Assembly (NCBI GenBank): GCA_033344895.1
Contig: JAWPMN010000001.1
Span: forward strand, 1,860,001-1,924,000
From: Alphaproteobacteria bacterium
Lineage (GTDB): Bacteria > Pseudomonadota > Alphaproteobacteria > UBA8366 > Aestuariispiraceae
DNA: 64,000 nucleotides
Direction of reading: 5' to 3'
The notes under the pieces were generated by a model that was not told the DNA's origin, did not search any database, and saw only the letters and a program-made list of their open reading frames with translations. Made by a program: the position numbers and the translations under genes. Position 1 is the stretch's first letter. The number at the start of each line of letters is the position of its first letter. Positions 9,524-18,675 of this stretch are shown piece after piece.

Positions 9524-12307
9524 ATGCCCGATTCCGCGTTGAAAACCGTCACTTTCCAACTCGACGGCCGCGACGTGACCGCTTATGGCGACGAAAGCAT
9601 CTGGCAGGTTGCCCAGCGCGAGGGCGTCGAGATTCCGCATCTCTGCTGGCAGCCGGAGCCGGGGTATCGCGCCGACGGCAATTGCCGCGCCTGCATGGTT
9701 GAGATCGAGGGCGAACGCACCCTGGCCGCGTCCTGCATCCGCAAGCCGAGCGAAGGCATGGTGGTCCGGTCCGCCTCCGAACGGGCCAAGGCGTCGCGCG
9801 ACATGGTGTTCGAACTGCTTCTGGCCGACCAGCCGGAGCGTGAGCAGGCCCATGAGACCGACAGCAAGTTCTGGACCTGGATCGACCGGATGGATGTCGA
9901 GACGTCGCGCTTCCCGCGCCGCGCCGCACCGGCGACCGACGCCAGCCATCCGGCCATGCGCGTCAATCTGGATGCCTGCATTCACTGCAATCTGTGCGTC
10001 CGCGCCTGCCGCGAAGTGCAGGTCAACGACGTCATCGGCATGGCCTATCGCGGCCACGGGGCGAAGATCGTCTTCGATTTCGACGATCCGATGGGCGAAA
10101 GCACCTGCGTCGCCTGCGGCGAATGTGTCCAGGCCTGCCCGACCGGGGCGCTGATGCCGGCCCTGAAGGTCGACGAGAACCAGGTCTATCTGGGCAAGGC
10201 CGACAAGGTCGTCGACAGCGTCTGCCCATTCTGCGGCGTCGGCTGTCAGACCGAGATTCATGTGAAGGACAACAAGATCGTCGAGGTCCGGGGCAAGAAC
10301 GGTCCGGCCAATCAGCAGCGGCTCTGTGTGAAGGGCCGTTTCGGCATGGACTATGCCAGTCACCCGGCGCGCCTGACCAAGCCGCTGATCCGCAAGGAAG
10401 GCGTCGGCAAGGCCTGGGATACCGAGGTCGACCCGATGGACCCGTCGACCCATTTCCGCGAGGCGTCCTGGGAAGAGGCGCTGGAGGTCGCGATCAGCGG
10501 CCTGAAGAAGATCCGCGACGAAAAGGGCGGCAGGGCGCTGGCCGGTTTCGGTTCGGCCAAGGGCTCGAACGAGGAAGCCTATCTGTTCCAGAAACTGGTC
10601 CGCACCGGTTTCGGCACCAACAATGTCGATCACTGCACGCGCCTGTGCCACGCCTCCTCGGTCGCGGCGCTGATGGAAGGCGTCAATTCCGGCGCGGTGA
10701 CGGCCCCGTTCACGGCGGCCAATGATGCCGACTGCATGATCGTGATCGGTGCGCGGCCGGCGCAGAACCACCCGGTCGCGGCGACCTATCTGAAACAGGC
10801 GGCGAAGCGCGGCGCGAAACTGATCATCATGGATCCGCGCGGCCAGAACCTGTCGCGCTATGCCTGGAAGCATCTGCAGTTCACGCCGGGCCGCGACGTG
10901 CCGCTGCTGAACGCGATGATCCACACGATCATCGAGGAAGGCCTGGTCGACGAGCAGTTCGTGCAGGCCCGCGTCGACAATTACGAGGCGGTGAAGGAAA
11001 ACGCCAAGCGCTTCTCGCCGGAAGACATGGCCCCGGTCTGCGGCATTGATGCCGAGACGATCCGCGAAGTCGCGCGGACCTACGCCAGGTCCGAGAAGTC
11101 GATCATCTTCTGGGGCATGGGCGTGTCGCAGCATGTCCACGGCACTGACAATTCGCGCTGCCTGATCACGCTGGCGGCCATCACCGGTCAGGTCGGCAGG
11201 CCCGGCACCGGCCTGCATCCGCTGCGCGGCCAGAACAATGTCCAGGGCGCGTCCGATGCCGGCCTGATCCCGATGGTCTATCCGGACTACAAATCGGTCG
11301 AGGCGGACGAGATCCGCACGATGTACGAGAATTTCTGGGGCACCAAGCTGGACCCGAACCGCGGCCTGACGGTGGTCGAGATCGTCCATGCCATCCTGGA
11401 GGACGAGATCACCGGCATGTATGTCATGGGCGAAAACCCGGCCATGTCGGACCCGGACGCCCGCCATGCCCGGGAGGCGCTGGCGAAGCTCGAACATCTG
11501 GTCGTCCAGGACATTTTCCTGACCGAGACCTGCTATCACGCCGATGTTGTCTTCCCGGCCTCCGCCAAGGCGGAAAAATGGGGCACCTTCACCAATACGA
11601 ACCGTCAGGTGCAGCTGGCCCGCCCGGCCCTGACCCTGCCCGGCGAGGCGCGCCAGGACTGGGAACTGATTCAGGAAATCGCACGTGGCCTCGGCCTCGA
11701 CTGGAGTTACACGCACCCCAAGGATGTCTTCGCCGAAATGGGCGAGATCATGCAGTCGCTGAACGGCATCACCTGGGACCGGCTGGAGAACGAGAACGCC
11801 GTCACCTATCCCTGCGATGACGAGACCCATCCGGGCCACGAGATCATCTTCGCGGAACGGTTCCCGACCGCATCGGGCCGTGTGAAGGTGGTACCTACCG
11901 ATCTGGTTCCGCCGGCGGAATTGCCGGACGAGGATTATCCGATGGTCCTGACCACCGGCCGCCTGCTGGAGCATTGGCATACCGGCGCGATGACACGGCG
12001 TGCCGCGGTTCTGGACACGCTGGAGCCGGAAGCGGTGGCTCATCTGCACCCGCGCTGGATGGCGAAGAACGGCGTGAAGCCGGGGGATTACGTCGAGGTC
12101 TATACCCGTCGTGGCGCCGTGAAGGTGAAGGCGCGGGCCGACCGGGACGTGACCGAGGACATGGTCTTCATCCCCTTCTGCTTCGCCGAAGGCCCGGCCA
12201 ACATGCTGACCAACCCGCAGCTCGACCCGTTCGGGAAGATCCCCGAATTCAAGTTCTGCGCGGCCAAGGTCTCCCGCATCGACCAGCACGCGGAGGCGGC
12301 GGAGTAG
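9524..12307 (+). CDS. fdhA: NAD-type formate dehydrogenase, molybdopterin catalytic alpha subunit
   Basis: Oxidises formate to CO2 at a Mo/W bis-MGD centre, 927 residues from the ATG at 9524 (AGAGGA upstream). N-terminal [2Fe-2S] domain: Cys in [30 protein letters not shown]. Then a NuoG-type His-Cys segment, and two ferredoxin-type clusters ([33 protein letters not shown]). The catalytic domain opens with CPFCGVGCQ and carries the active-site residue as Cys375 in [12 protein letters not shown], where some relatives use selenocysteine. Proteins of this layout usually work with flavin and diaphorase subunits (FdsB/FdsG); none are adjacent here, and no fdhD is visible. Confidence 0.92.
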   Translation: MPDSALKTVTFQLDGRDVTAYGDESIWQVAQREGVEIPHLCWQPEPGYRADGNCRACMVEIEGERTLAASCIRKPSEGMVVRSASERAKASRDMVFELLLADQPEREQAHETDSKFWTWIDRMDVETSRFPRRAAPATDASHPAMRVNLDACIHCNLCVRACREVQVNDVIGMAYRGHGAKIVFDFDDPMGESTCVACGECVQACPTGALMPALKVDENQVYLGKADKVVDSVCPFCGVGCQTEIHVKDNKIVEVRGKNGPANQQRLCVKGRFGMDYASHPARLTKPLIRKEGVGKAWDTEVDPMDPSTHFREASWEEALEVAISGLKKIRDEKGGRALAGFGSAKGSNEEAYLFQKLVRTGFGTNNVDHCTRLCHASSVAALMEGVNSGAVTAPFTAANDADCMIVIGARPAQNHPVAATYLKQAAKRGAKLIIMDPRGQNLSRYAWKHLQFTPGRDVPLLNAMIHTIIEEGLVDEQFVQARVDNYEAVKENAKRFSPEDMAPVCGIDAETIREVARTYARSEKSIIFWGMGVSQHVHGTDNSRCLITLAAITGQVGRPGTGLHPLRGQNNVQGASDAGLIPMVYPDYKSVEADEIRTMYENFWGTKLDPNRGLTVVEIVHAILEDEITGMYVMGENPAMSDPDARHAREALAKLEHLVVQDIFLTETCYHADVVFPASAKAEKWGTFTNTNRQVQLARPALTLPGEARQDWELIQEIARGLGLDWSYTHPKDVFAEMGEIMQSLNGITWDRLENENAVTYPCDDETHPGHEIIFAERFPTASGRVKVVPTDLVPPAELPDEDYPMVLTTGRLLEHWHTGAMTRRAAVLDTLEPEAVAHLHPRWMAKNGVKPGDYVEVYTRRGAVKVKARADRDVTEDMVFIPFCFAEGPANMLTNPQLDPFGKIPEFKFCAAKVSRIDQHAEAAE

Positions 12308-12317
12308 GGCGCCCCCG

Positions 12318-12992
12318 TCAGACCAGTTCGGTCTGTGGCTGAACCGCCAGGGTGTCCTTCACGATCGTGGCGATACCGGCCAGGAAGCTGCGGTAATTGT
12401 CGACCTTGCTGATCGACCCCAGGCCCATGCTCTGGCGGGCGGCGCGCAGGGCGTCGTTGGTGCCTGAGCCGTATTCGCCGTCGATCGACAGGTTCTTGTC
12501 GAAGAAGGCATTCAGGACCTCCTGATAGAAATAGGTCACCGATTTCGATTCCCGGAACGCGACCGGCCGGCCGAGATCGATATGCAGATGGTCTTCATGC
12601 GCCGGGTTGTAGTTGTAGCCCAGAACGGTGCCGAAATGGCGCAGGCAACAGGCCTGGATGCCGAGATAGAGCACCTTGTCCTGGCGCTGCTGACTGGTGA
12701 GGAATCGGCGGTTCTGCCACAGGATGCCGTCCAGATCGAAGGCCTTTCCCAAGCCGTGCTGGCCCGGCTTGTCGACATAGGCTCCGGCGCTCAGGATCGC
12801 CACCGGCGCGCCGAAACGCGGCGGCGCCAGGGCAAAGACCTCCCCGAACAGCGCATTCAGGGCCGCCTCCGTCTCCGGCGTTGCATAAAATCGGCGCGGT
12901 ACGCCCAGGCTGCCATATTCGGCGACCGGCAGGCGGTCGTAATGGACCGGCACGCCGCACAGGCGCTCGAAATAATGGGATGGTGCTGGCAT
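12318..12992 (-). CDS. Extensin-like / M15-type peptidoglycan hydrolase domain protein
   Basis: Protein of 224 residues with a LAS-metallopeptidase-like zinc site: HGLGKAFDLDGI supplies a His and an Asp, and EDHLHIDLG the later His. This pattern occurs in extensin-family and D-Ala-D-Ala carboxypeptidase-like proteins that cut peptidoglycan stem peptides. The C-terminal ~60 residues (LSIDGEYGSGTNDALRAA) resemble a peptidoglycan-binding repeat. I see no signal peptide, so export or location is uncertain. It converges on fdhA with a 10-base gap. Family assignment is moderate and the substrate is inferred. Confidence 0.65.
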   Translation of the reverse strand: MPAPSHYFERLCGVPVHYDRLPVAEYGSLGVPRRFYATPETEAALNALFGEVFALAPPRFGAPVAILSAGAYVDKPGQHGLGKAFDLDGILWQNRRFLTSQQRQDKVLYLGIQACCLRHFGTVLGYNYNPAHEDHLHIDLGRPVAFRESKSVTYFYQEVLNAFFDKNLSIDGEYGSGTNDALRAARQSMGLGSISKVDNYRSFLAGIATIVKDTLAVQPQTELV

Positions 12993-13061
12993 GACCCCCT
13001 CCTCTCCTCAAAGGTATGATTTGGACACTATACCCGATAAACGAGTGAAATTCCCCGAAAA

Positions 13062-13097
13062 CGGAAAAAGACCCGCAATCCGGTGGAATTGCGGGTC
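13062..13097 (-). terminator. Intrinsic terminator of pyruvate kinase
   Basis: On the minus strand GACCCGCAAT pairs with ATTGCGGGTC (plus-strand positions 13088-13097 and 13070-13079) around an 8-base loop and is followed by TTTTT. It lies 30 bases past the pyruvate kinase stop, a textbook rho-independent terminator. Confidence 0.9.
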
Positions 13098-13126
13098 CAG
13101 AAGGCGCGGATGCTGGCGGCCAGCGT

Positions 13127-14560
13127 TTAGCCGGTTTCGGTCACGCCGCCGATACGGGCGATACGCAAGAGATTGGTCTTGCCGGGCGTGCTGAAGGGGA
13201 CGCCGGCAGTGATGACGATGCGGTCGCCCTCGTCGCCGAAACCGTCGATCTTGGCCTGATGCGTGGCGGTGGCGGACATGTCGTCCAGGTCCTGGGCATC
13301 GGGCACCCGCGCGGGATGGACACCCCAGACCAGCGCCAGGCGGCGGGCGGTGTCGTCACGCGGGGTCAGGCCCAGGATCGGTGAGGGCGGACGCTCGCGG
13401 GCAACCCGCAGGGTCGTCGATCCCGATGTCGTATAGGTCGCGATGGCATTGACCTCCAGCGTCGCCGCCATCTGGGCGGCCGCGGTCGCAACCGCATCGG
13501 CGGTGGTCGGCAGGGGTTTCTGGCGCTGGGCCTCCAGTCCCTTGCGGTAGACCGGGTCCTTTTCAACCCGTTCGATGATGCGGTTCATCATGGCAACCGC
13601 CTCCTCGGCATACTCGCCGACCGCGGTTTCGGCGGACAGCATGACCGCGTCGGCACCGGAATAGACCGCCGTGGCGACATCCGACGCTTCGGCGCGGGTC
13701 GGCACCGGGCGCTCGACCATGGAATCCAGCATCTGGGTGGCAACGACCACGGGCTTCCCGGCCAGGCGGCAGGCCTCGATGATGCGGCGCTGTTGCACGG
13801 GAACGTCTTCCGGCGGCATTTCGACACCCAGGTCCCCACGCGCCACCATCAGCGCGTCCGCGGCGGCGACGATCTCGTCCAGCTTGTCGATCGCGGCGGG
13901 CTTCTCCAGCTTGGCCAGAATGCCGGCCTTGCCCTGGATCAGGGCCCGTGCTTCCTCGATATCCTCCGGCCGCTGCACGAAACTCAGCGCGACCCAATCG
14001 ACACCCAGGCTCAACCCGTATTCCAGATCGGCCCGGTCCTTTTCGGTCAGCGGCGACAGCGGCAGTACGACACCGGGCACATTCACGCCCTTGCGTTCGG
14101 ACAGCGGGCCGCCGACCGCGACCGAGCAATCGGCGGAACTGTCGTCGCAGCGCTCCACGGTCAGGCGAATGCGGCCGTCGTCCAGCAGCAGGTCCGCCCC
14201 CTTCTCCAGGGCCTGGAAAATTTCCGGATGCGGCAGCGTGACACGATTGCCATCCCCCTCGGTCTCGTCCAGGTCGAGACGGAACCTGGCGCCGTCCTTC
14301 AGTTCAATCGGGCCATCCTTGAAGGTGCCGATGCGCAGTTTCGGGCCCTGCAGATCCATCATCACCGCAATCGGACGGGCGCTGCTGCGCTCGAGATTCC
14401 GGATCGCATCCAGCCGCGCCTTGTGTTCGGCATGGGCGCCGTGGCTGAAATTCAGGCGAAACACGTCCGCGCCGGCGTTGAACAGGGTCTCGATCGATTT
14501 GGCGTCCCCGGTTCCGGGGCCCAGTGTGGCGACAATCTTGGTACGGTGCTGACGGCGCAT
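13127..14560 (-). CDS. pyk: Pyruvate kinase
   Basis: Final glycolytic step, phosphoenolpyruvate plus ADP to pyruvate plus ATP. It has 477 residues from the ATG at 14560, which has AGGGAG upstream and gives the canonical N-terminus MRRQHRTKIVATLGPGT. Visible motifs are MMDLQGPKLRIG, VDWVALSFVQRPEDI, the catalytic-lysine segment GILAKLEKPAAI, VARGDLGVEMP and the family signature around ATQMLDSM. The C-terminal regulatory domain is complete. It is single in its transcript, ends in a clear terminator, and is divergent from the IclR gene. Confidence 0.95.
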   Translation of the reverse strand: MRRQHRTKIVATLGPGTGDAKSIETLFNAGADVFRLNFSHGAHAEHKARLDAIRNLERSSARPIAVMMDLQGPKLRIGTFKDGPIELKDGARFRLDLDETEGDGNRVTLPHPEIFQALEKGADLLLDDGRIRLTVERCDDSSADCSVAVGGPLSERKGVNVPGVVLPLSPLTEKDRADLEYGLSLGVDWVALSFVQRPEDIEEARALIQGKAGILAKLEKPAAIDKLDEIVAAADALMVARGDLGVEMPPEDVPVQQRRIIEACRLAGKPVVVATQMLDSMVERPVPTRAEASDVATAVYSGADAVMLSAETAVGEYAEEAVAMMNRIIERVEKDPVYRKGLEAQRQKPLPTTADAVATAAAQMAATLEVNAIATYTTSGSTTLRVARERPPSPILGLTPRDDTARRLALVWGVHPARVPDAQDLDDMSATATHQAKIDGFGDEGDRIVITAGVPFSTPGKTNLLRIARIGGVTETG

Positions 14561-14687
14561 AACGGCGCGAACTCCCTGAAATTCGGGCGGTGATCCCCGC
14601 CCCTGATCAATACTGCGGTGCACTATAATCAAGCACACCGATGATTGCTTGAAAATTCCCACCCGACGCGGCAAATCAGAAGGAAGA

Positions 14688-14716
14688 TTTTCCATACAGC
14701 GGAAAAATAACCGCTG
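14688..14716. promoter_or_regulatory. Overlapping inverted repeats in the pyk/iclR divergent promoter region
   Basis: TTTTCC (14688-14693) and GGAAAA (14701-14706) are inverted repeats 7 bases apart. CAGCGG (14697-14702) and CCGCTG (14711-14716) form a second repeat 8 bases apart, sharing bases with the first. They lie 27 bases before the likely iclR start. An IclR-family protein often binds such palindromes at its own promoter; binding here is inferred. Confidence 0.45.
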
Positions 14717-14742
14717 AAGACGAGCCGGGGGTGCGATCGGGT

Positions 14743-15618
14743 ATGACTGATCTTGGCGACGATATGCGCAAGGCTGACGCGGAACCGGTTCGGCGGCGGG
14801 GACGGCCCGCGGCGGAAGGCAACGGTTCCGGCGGGGGCGACGGCGGGGTGCGTTCGCTCAGCCGCGCCCTGTCGCTGCTGGAAGATGTCGCCGCCCATGC
14901 CGAGGGCGTGACCCTGGGCGACCTGGCACAGCGGGCGGATCTGGCACCGTCGACGGCGCACCGGCTGCTCAAGACACTGGAATCCCGTCGCTTCGTCACC
15001 CAGGACGCGGAGCGCGGCCTGTGGTTCACCGGTGTGCAGGCCTTCATCGTCGGCACCGGGTTCCTGCGCAACCGCGACATGGTCGGGATTGCCCGGCCCT
15101 TCATGTACAAGGCGATGGAGGAGAGCGGGGAATCGGTCAATCTGGCGATCCCGGATGGCAGCGAAACGATCTACCTTTCCCAGGTCGAAAGCCGCCAGAT
15201 GATGCGGGCCCTGGCACCCCCCGGGGGCCGCGCGCCGCTCCATGCCTCCGGTGTCGGAAAGGCGATCCTCGCCGGGCTGGCGCCCGATGCGGCGGGGGAG
15301 AAGATCAAATCCCTGACTTTTGCGGAATACACCGACAAGACGGTCCGCAACGGTGTTGCCCTGATGGAGGACATCGCCCGGGCGCGATCCCGCGCCTATG
15401 CGGTCGATGACGAGGAACATGCCGTGGGCCTGCGCTGTGTCGCCTCCCCTGTCTTCAACGAATATGCCGAACCGGTCGCGGCGATTTCGATCTCCGGACC
15501 CCAGGCCCGCATTCCCGATGACCGGCTGCCGGAACTGGGCGGGCTGATCGACCGCATTGCCCGCGCGATCACCGGCGCCATCGGCGGCAAAATCCCGGCC
15601 GGCTTCGGCAAGGGGTGA
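14743..15618 (+). CDS. IclR-family transcriptional regulator
   Basis: DNA-binding regulator of about 291 residues from the ATG at 14743; a GTG at 14731 is an alternative but sits on top of the GGGGG that best serves as ribosome-binding site. A basic, glycine-rich tail of ~40 residues precedes the winged helix (VTLGDLAQRADLAPSTAHRLLKTLESRRF). The C-terminal IclR effector domain spans about 110-280 (PGGRAPLHASGVGKAILAG, and YAVDDEEHAVGLRCVASPVF). The effector is unknown. It diverges from pyk and converges on ubiX with a 22-base gap, so it may act on pyk, on itself, or on distant genes. Confidence 0.88.
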   Translation: MTDLGDDMRKADAEPVRRRGRPAAEGNGSGGGDGGVRSLSRALSLLEDVAAHAEGVTLGDLAQRADLAPSTAHRLLKTLESRRFVTQDAERGLWFTGVQAFIVGTGFLRNRDMVGIARPFMYKAMEESGESVNLAIPDGSETIYLSQVESRQMMRALAPPGGRAPLHASGVGKAILAGLAPDAAGEKIKSLTFAEYTDKTVRNGVALMEDIARARSRAYAVDDEEHAVGLRCVASPVFNEYAEPVAAISISGPQARIPDDRLPELGGLIDRIARAITGAIGGKIPAGFGKG

Positions 15619-15640
15619 GGGCCCGGCGGGCGCGTCAGGC

Positions 15641-16234
15641 TCAACTGCCGGCGGCGTCGCGGGCGGGCGCGTCCGTCTTCCAGCGGCGGACCAGATCGCT
15701 GTCGATCCCGAACAGGTCCAGCACCCGGCCGACCGAATGGTCGACCACGGCGTCCAGGCTTTCGGGCCGTGCGTAGAAGGCGGGCACCGGCGGCGCGATG
15801 ATGCCCCCCATTTCGGTCACGGTCGTCATGTTGCGCAGATGCACCAGCGTCAGCGGCGTTTCCCGCGTCATCAGGACCAGCCGGCGGCGCTCCTTCAGGA
15901 CGACATCGGCGGCGCGGCCCATCAGGGAGGACGTGACGCCGGTGGCGATCTCGGCCAGCGACTTCATCGAACAGGGGGCGACGACCATGCCGTCCGATGG
16001 GAAGGACCCGCTGGCACAGGGCGCGCCGACATCGCCGATGGCATAGGAGACATCCGCCATGTCGCGCAGATCGCGCGGCTTCAGGTCGGTTTCATAGGCC
16101 AGGGTCATCTCTGCGGCCTTGGACAGGATCAGATGGGTCTCCACCCCGGCATCGCGCAGCGCTTCCAGCATCCGGATTCCATAGATCACCCCGGACGCGC
16201 CACTGATTCCGACCACGAGTTTGCGCTGCACCAT
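15641..16234 (-). CDS. ubiX: Flavin prenyltransferase UbiX
   Basis: Makes the prenylated FMN cofactor used by UbiD-type decarboxylases, as in ubiquinone synthesis. It has 197 residues from the ATG at 16234, with GAAGGGTG just upstream; an ATG at 16249 is less likely. The flavoprotein fold is recognisable by VVGISGASGVIYGIRMLEAL at the N-terminus, the CSMKSLAEIATGV segment, and KERRRLVLMTRETPL. No ubiD is in the window. Confidence 0.92.
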   Translation of the reverse strand: MVQRKLVVGISGASGVIYGIRMLEALRDAGVETHLILSKAAEMTLAYETDLKPRDLRDMADVSYAIGDVGAPCASGSFPSDGMVVAPCSMKSLAEIATGVTSSLMGRAADVVLKERRRLVLMTRETPLTLVHLRNMTTVTEMGGIIAPPVPAFYARPESLDAVVDHSVGRVLDLFGIDSDLVRRWKTDAPARDAAGS

Positions 16235-16249
16235 CGATTCACCCTTCAC

Positions 16250-16629
16250 ATCGAAACTGGGTATAGTATCTTAGAAGATAGCGATGCCGCCGCAATCCGC
16301 CAGCTGTGACTGGCGGCGATACGGCTGGGATCCGGAACGGTTCGGCCCCGTCCAGGGCATTGACTCAGGTCTCTGCTGCAAGGGCGGCCTTGTCGGGCGC
16401 AGGTTCCGACGCTTCGCACGCCGTGCGAGGTACCGCGAGAGACGCAACAAGGCGTAAAAGGGAGGATCGACCCATCCGCACGTGACTTGAGCTGCTGGAG
16501 ACGATCCATATCGCCTTCACCGCTTTTCTGCGTGCACGCCTTGGTCTCCCCAATCGGGCCTTCGTCCTGCCGTCAGTCTGGCGGCCGAACCGGATAGGCC
16601 ATGTTGGAAACTGAGGGAGACTCATTGCA
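16250..16629. other. Intergenic region between ubiX and the DUF465 gene
   Basis: 380 bases with no convincing gene. It contains a perfect palindrome TATCTTAGAAGATA (16267-16280) about 33 bases before the ubiX start, which may be an operator or overlap its promoter. It also has a 7-bp stem CCGCCAG/CTGGCGG (16297-16303 and 16310-16316) without a T-run. The stretch 16320-16600 shows no codon-like pattern I trust and no RNA family I recognise. Confidence 0.5.
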
Positions 16630-16794
16630 ATGAGCACCGTCCACCGCATCGAAAGTCTGAAATCCAAGCACGCTCAGATCGATCAGCACCTGATGGCGGA
16701 AGCCTCCAGGCCGATGCCGGACGAAGCGAAGCTCTTGTCGCTGAAGAAGAAGAAGCTTCAAATCAAGGATGAATTGCATTCGCTCGGCGGCTAG
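16630..16794 (+). CDS. DUF465 (YdcH-like) small protein
   Basis: A 54-residue gene. It begins MSTVHRIESLKSKHAQIDQH and ends DELHSLGG, a short helical hairpin rich in Lys and Glu. The pattern of an N-terminal L-x-x-K-H-x-x-L/I-D helix and a C-terminal L-K-x-x-K-L-x-x-K-D-E-L helix is that of DUF465 proteins, common and of unknown role in alphaproteobacteria. GGGAG lies about 11 bases before the ATG. A strong terminator follows 15 bases after the stop, marking it as its own transcription unit. Confidence 0.85.
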   Translation: MSTVHRIESLKSKHAQIDQHLMAEASRPMPDEAKLLSLKKKKLQIKDELHSLGG

Positions 16795-16809
16795 TCCGAC
16801 CCTGTGAGC

Positions 16810-16834
16810 GCCGGGCCGCCCCGCGCGGCCCGGC
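16810..16834 (+). terminator. Terminator after the DUF465 gene
   Basis: GCCGGGCCGC (16810-16819) pairs perfectly with GCGGCCCGGC (16825-16834) around CCCGC, followed by CCATCCTTTT. The very stable 10-bp stem and a short T-run 5 bases on fit an intrinsic terminator. Confidence 0.8.
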
Positions 16835-17352
16835 CCATCCTTTTCCCGTCGACACGGCACCTGACGCCGTGTCTCCGTGACGAAGTGCGTCTGCGCATCC
16901 GGTTTCCCGGAATGCGGCGGAGGCGGTCATTCTTTTGACCGAAAATTACCCCAATCGAAATCTTGCGATTTTGTCGCACCGAACAATCTTAGAGGTCTGT
17001 CCGGCCCTGACGACTGCTGGCAAGTAGAGACGCAAGGTTGTGCGACTTCTGCGAGTTGTCGACCTGTCGCATTCGTTGTGTTACTTGTGAAGAATAAGGA
17101 TTCCATCAGTATAGGTTGTCAGTCTGCGGTTACATAAAAAGTATATCTATTTTTAGATTGTTGCGACTATGAGTAAACAAACCTGTAAGGCGTGATGCTC
17201 AAAGTAATTCAATTTGAAAAATTGCAGAATCCTTGAATGAATGGGGCAACTCCCGATTCGGACAATTCGAATGATGGAAGGGCCATGTCCCGCACGCCGC
17301 GCATAGGGGCGCTGATGCGGACAGAGCAAGAGAAGATAGAGGGTAAGAAAAC
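16835..17352. other. Gene-free, partly AT-rich region before the XRE regulator
   Basis: About 520 bases without a supportable gene. From roughly 17080 to 17260 the sequence is visibly AT-rich (for example CATAAAAAGTATATCTATTTTTAG near 17130-17155), unlike everything around it. This may hold the promoter and leader of the regulator at 17353, or be foreign DNA. I recognise no tRNA, riboswitch or repeat here. Confidence 0.5.
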
Positions 17353-17712
17353 ATGCCGCATCCTGTAGACGTTACCGTCGGCAATCGGGTCCGGGAATTC
17401 CGGATTCGCAAGGGCCTGTCGCAGCAGGCGCTGGGCGAACGGGTAGGCGTCAGTTTCCAGCAGATTCAGAAATACGAGCGCGGGACCAATCGCATGGGAT
17501 CGTCGCGCCTGGTTCAGATCGCCGACGTCCTGGACGTGCCGGTGTCGGCCTTCTTCGAAGGCCTGGGCCGCCTGCAGGACGTCGAGGCCGTGCCGGAGGA
17601 AGGTCCGTTGAACGTCAAGGCGTCCAAGGTCGCGCGCGACTGGCAGCGGATCGGCGATGATCGCCTGCAGTCCAAGGTCGCGGAAATGATGCGCGCGCTG
17701 GCGCGCAGCTGA
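17353..17712 (+). CDS. XRE-family helix-turn-helix regulator
   Basis: Protein of 119 residues with a Cro/CI-type HTH at about residues 9-64 (VREFRIRKGLSQQALGERVG, then SFQQIQKYERGTNRMGSSRL). The C-terminal half is short and helical, without a protease or sensor domain. This size and sequence type is common as a chromosomal regulator in alphaproteobacteria. GAGGGTAAG precedes the ATG. It is 2.7 kb from the phage cassette and on the opposite strand, so a role as prophage repressor cannot be excluded, but host genes lie between. Target unknown. Confidence 0.85.
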   Translation: MPHPVDVTVGNRVREFRIRKGLSQQALGERVGVSFQQIQKYERGTNRMGSSRLVQIADVLDVPVSAFFEGLGRLQDVEAVPEEGPLNVKASKVARDWQRIGDDRLQSKVAEMMRALARS

Positions 17713-17722
17713 CGCGACGGTC

Positions 17723-18667
17723 TCAGAACCCGGTCCGGGTTGGCCCGTCGCGCAGGAAGTTCAGGTACTGGCCGACATAGTCCATACCGACAAGATCCGC
17801 AAAAAGCCCCATGATCCGTTTCGTCACCGGCCCGGCGGACCCCAGATAGGGCCGGCCGTTCAGGCTGCGCACCGGGCAGACGCAAAGACTGGTCGAGGTG
17901 AAGAACGCCTCGGACGCGGATGTGGCGGCGTGGAGTGGGATATCGCGCTCTTCAACCGGGATTCCGTTGTTTCGGCACAGATCGATCACCGCGCCGCGTG
18001 AGACCCCGGGCAGGATATAATCGCTTCGCGGGGTATGAACCTTGCCGTTGCGTACGAAGAAAACGTTGCAGCCGATCCCCTCGGCCAGATTGCCGTTGAT
18101 GTCGAGCTGCAGCGCCCAGGCGCCGGGCCGCACGGCGGTGACTTCGCGCTGGGCCAGCATGGCATTCATGTAGTTGTTGATCTTGGCGTTGGGACTCAGC
18201 GCCTCGGGCGGTACCCGCTTCAGCGGTGCGATCACCGCCTCGATCCCGTCCCGGAACATCGCCGCCCGGGCCCGCAAGGGCAGCGGCGTGCACTCGATCA
18301 GCACTGTCGGCCCGTCCTGGATCGGCGGCTCCCCGTCCAGCGGCATGACACCGCGCGAAATGCGCTGCGACACCCAGTAATCCTCGCCCGGTGGCAGCAG
18401 CGGGCGGTTGCGGCGGACCAGTTCCTCGGTAGCCTCGATGATGTCCTGCCGGTCCATGTCGATGGCGATCCGGCAATAGGCCAGGCTGTCGAACAGCCGG
18501 TCGACATGTTCCTTCAGCCGGAACAGGCGCCCTTCGAAGGTGCGCGCGGTGTCGAAGACGGCATCGCCATAGACGAAACCGGTATCCCGGAAGGACAGCA
18601 GGGCCCGGCTTTCCGGGACGAAGGCGCCGTTCAGAAAGACGCTGCGCTCGTTGCGGACACTTTCCAT
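17723..18667 (-). CDS. Class IV (branched-chain/D-amino acid type) aminotransferase
   Basis: PLP enzyme of the BCAT/D-amino-acid transaminase/aminodeoxychorismate lyase fold, 314 residues from the ATG at 18667 with AGGGGA upstream. Visible segments: VFLNGAFVPESRALLSFRDTGFVYGDAVFDT at the N-terminus (typical of ilvE-like proteins), the probable PLP lysine in SPNAKINNYMNAML, and GNLAEGIGCNVFFVRNG. The substrate cannot be set from sequence. It starts 8 bases after the acyl-CoA ligase stop, so the two are one operon, suggesting a joint pathway in which a transaminated keto acid or related acid is later activated. Confidence 0.85.
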   Translation of the reverse strand: MESVRNERSVFLNGAFVPESRALLSFRDTGFVYGDAVFDTARTFEGRLFRLKEHVDRLFDSLAYCRIAIDMDRQDIIEATEELVRRNRPLLPPGEDYWVSQRISRGVMPLDGEPPIQDGPTVLIECTPLPLRARAAMFRDGIEAVIAPLKRVPPEALSPNAKINNYMNAMLAQREVTAVRPGAWALQLDINGNLAEGIGCNVFFVRNGKVHTPRSDYILPGVSRGAVIDLCRNNGIPVEERDIPLHAATSASEAFFTSTSLCVCPVRSLNGRPYLGSAGPVTKRIMGLFADLVGMDYVGQYLNFLRDGPTRTGF

Positions 18668-18675
18668 GACGTCCC

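Noticed and set aside
9386-12289. Long open frames opposite fdhA, and similar ones opposite pstA/pstB, mutS and the DUF4159 cluster (40816-44412)
   Set aside because: They mirror the codon structure of well-supported genes in GC-rich DNA, carry no recognisable domain, and are rich in Arg, Gln, Asp and His as antisense frames usually are.
16877-17137. Open frame of 86 codons before the XRE gene
   Set aside because: No ribosome-binding site, no family pattern, Cys-rich random-looking composition, and it crosses from GC-rich into AT-rich DNA without codon bias.
17713-17752. Inverted repeat CGCGACGG/CCGTCGCG at the end of the XRE and aminotransferase genes as a bidirectional terminator
   Set aside because: It overlaps coding sequence on the minus strand and has no T-run on either side; it may be chance in GC-rich DNA.
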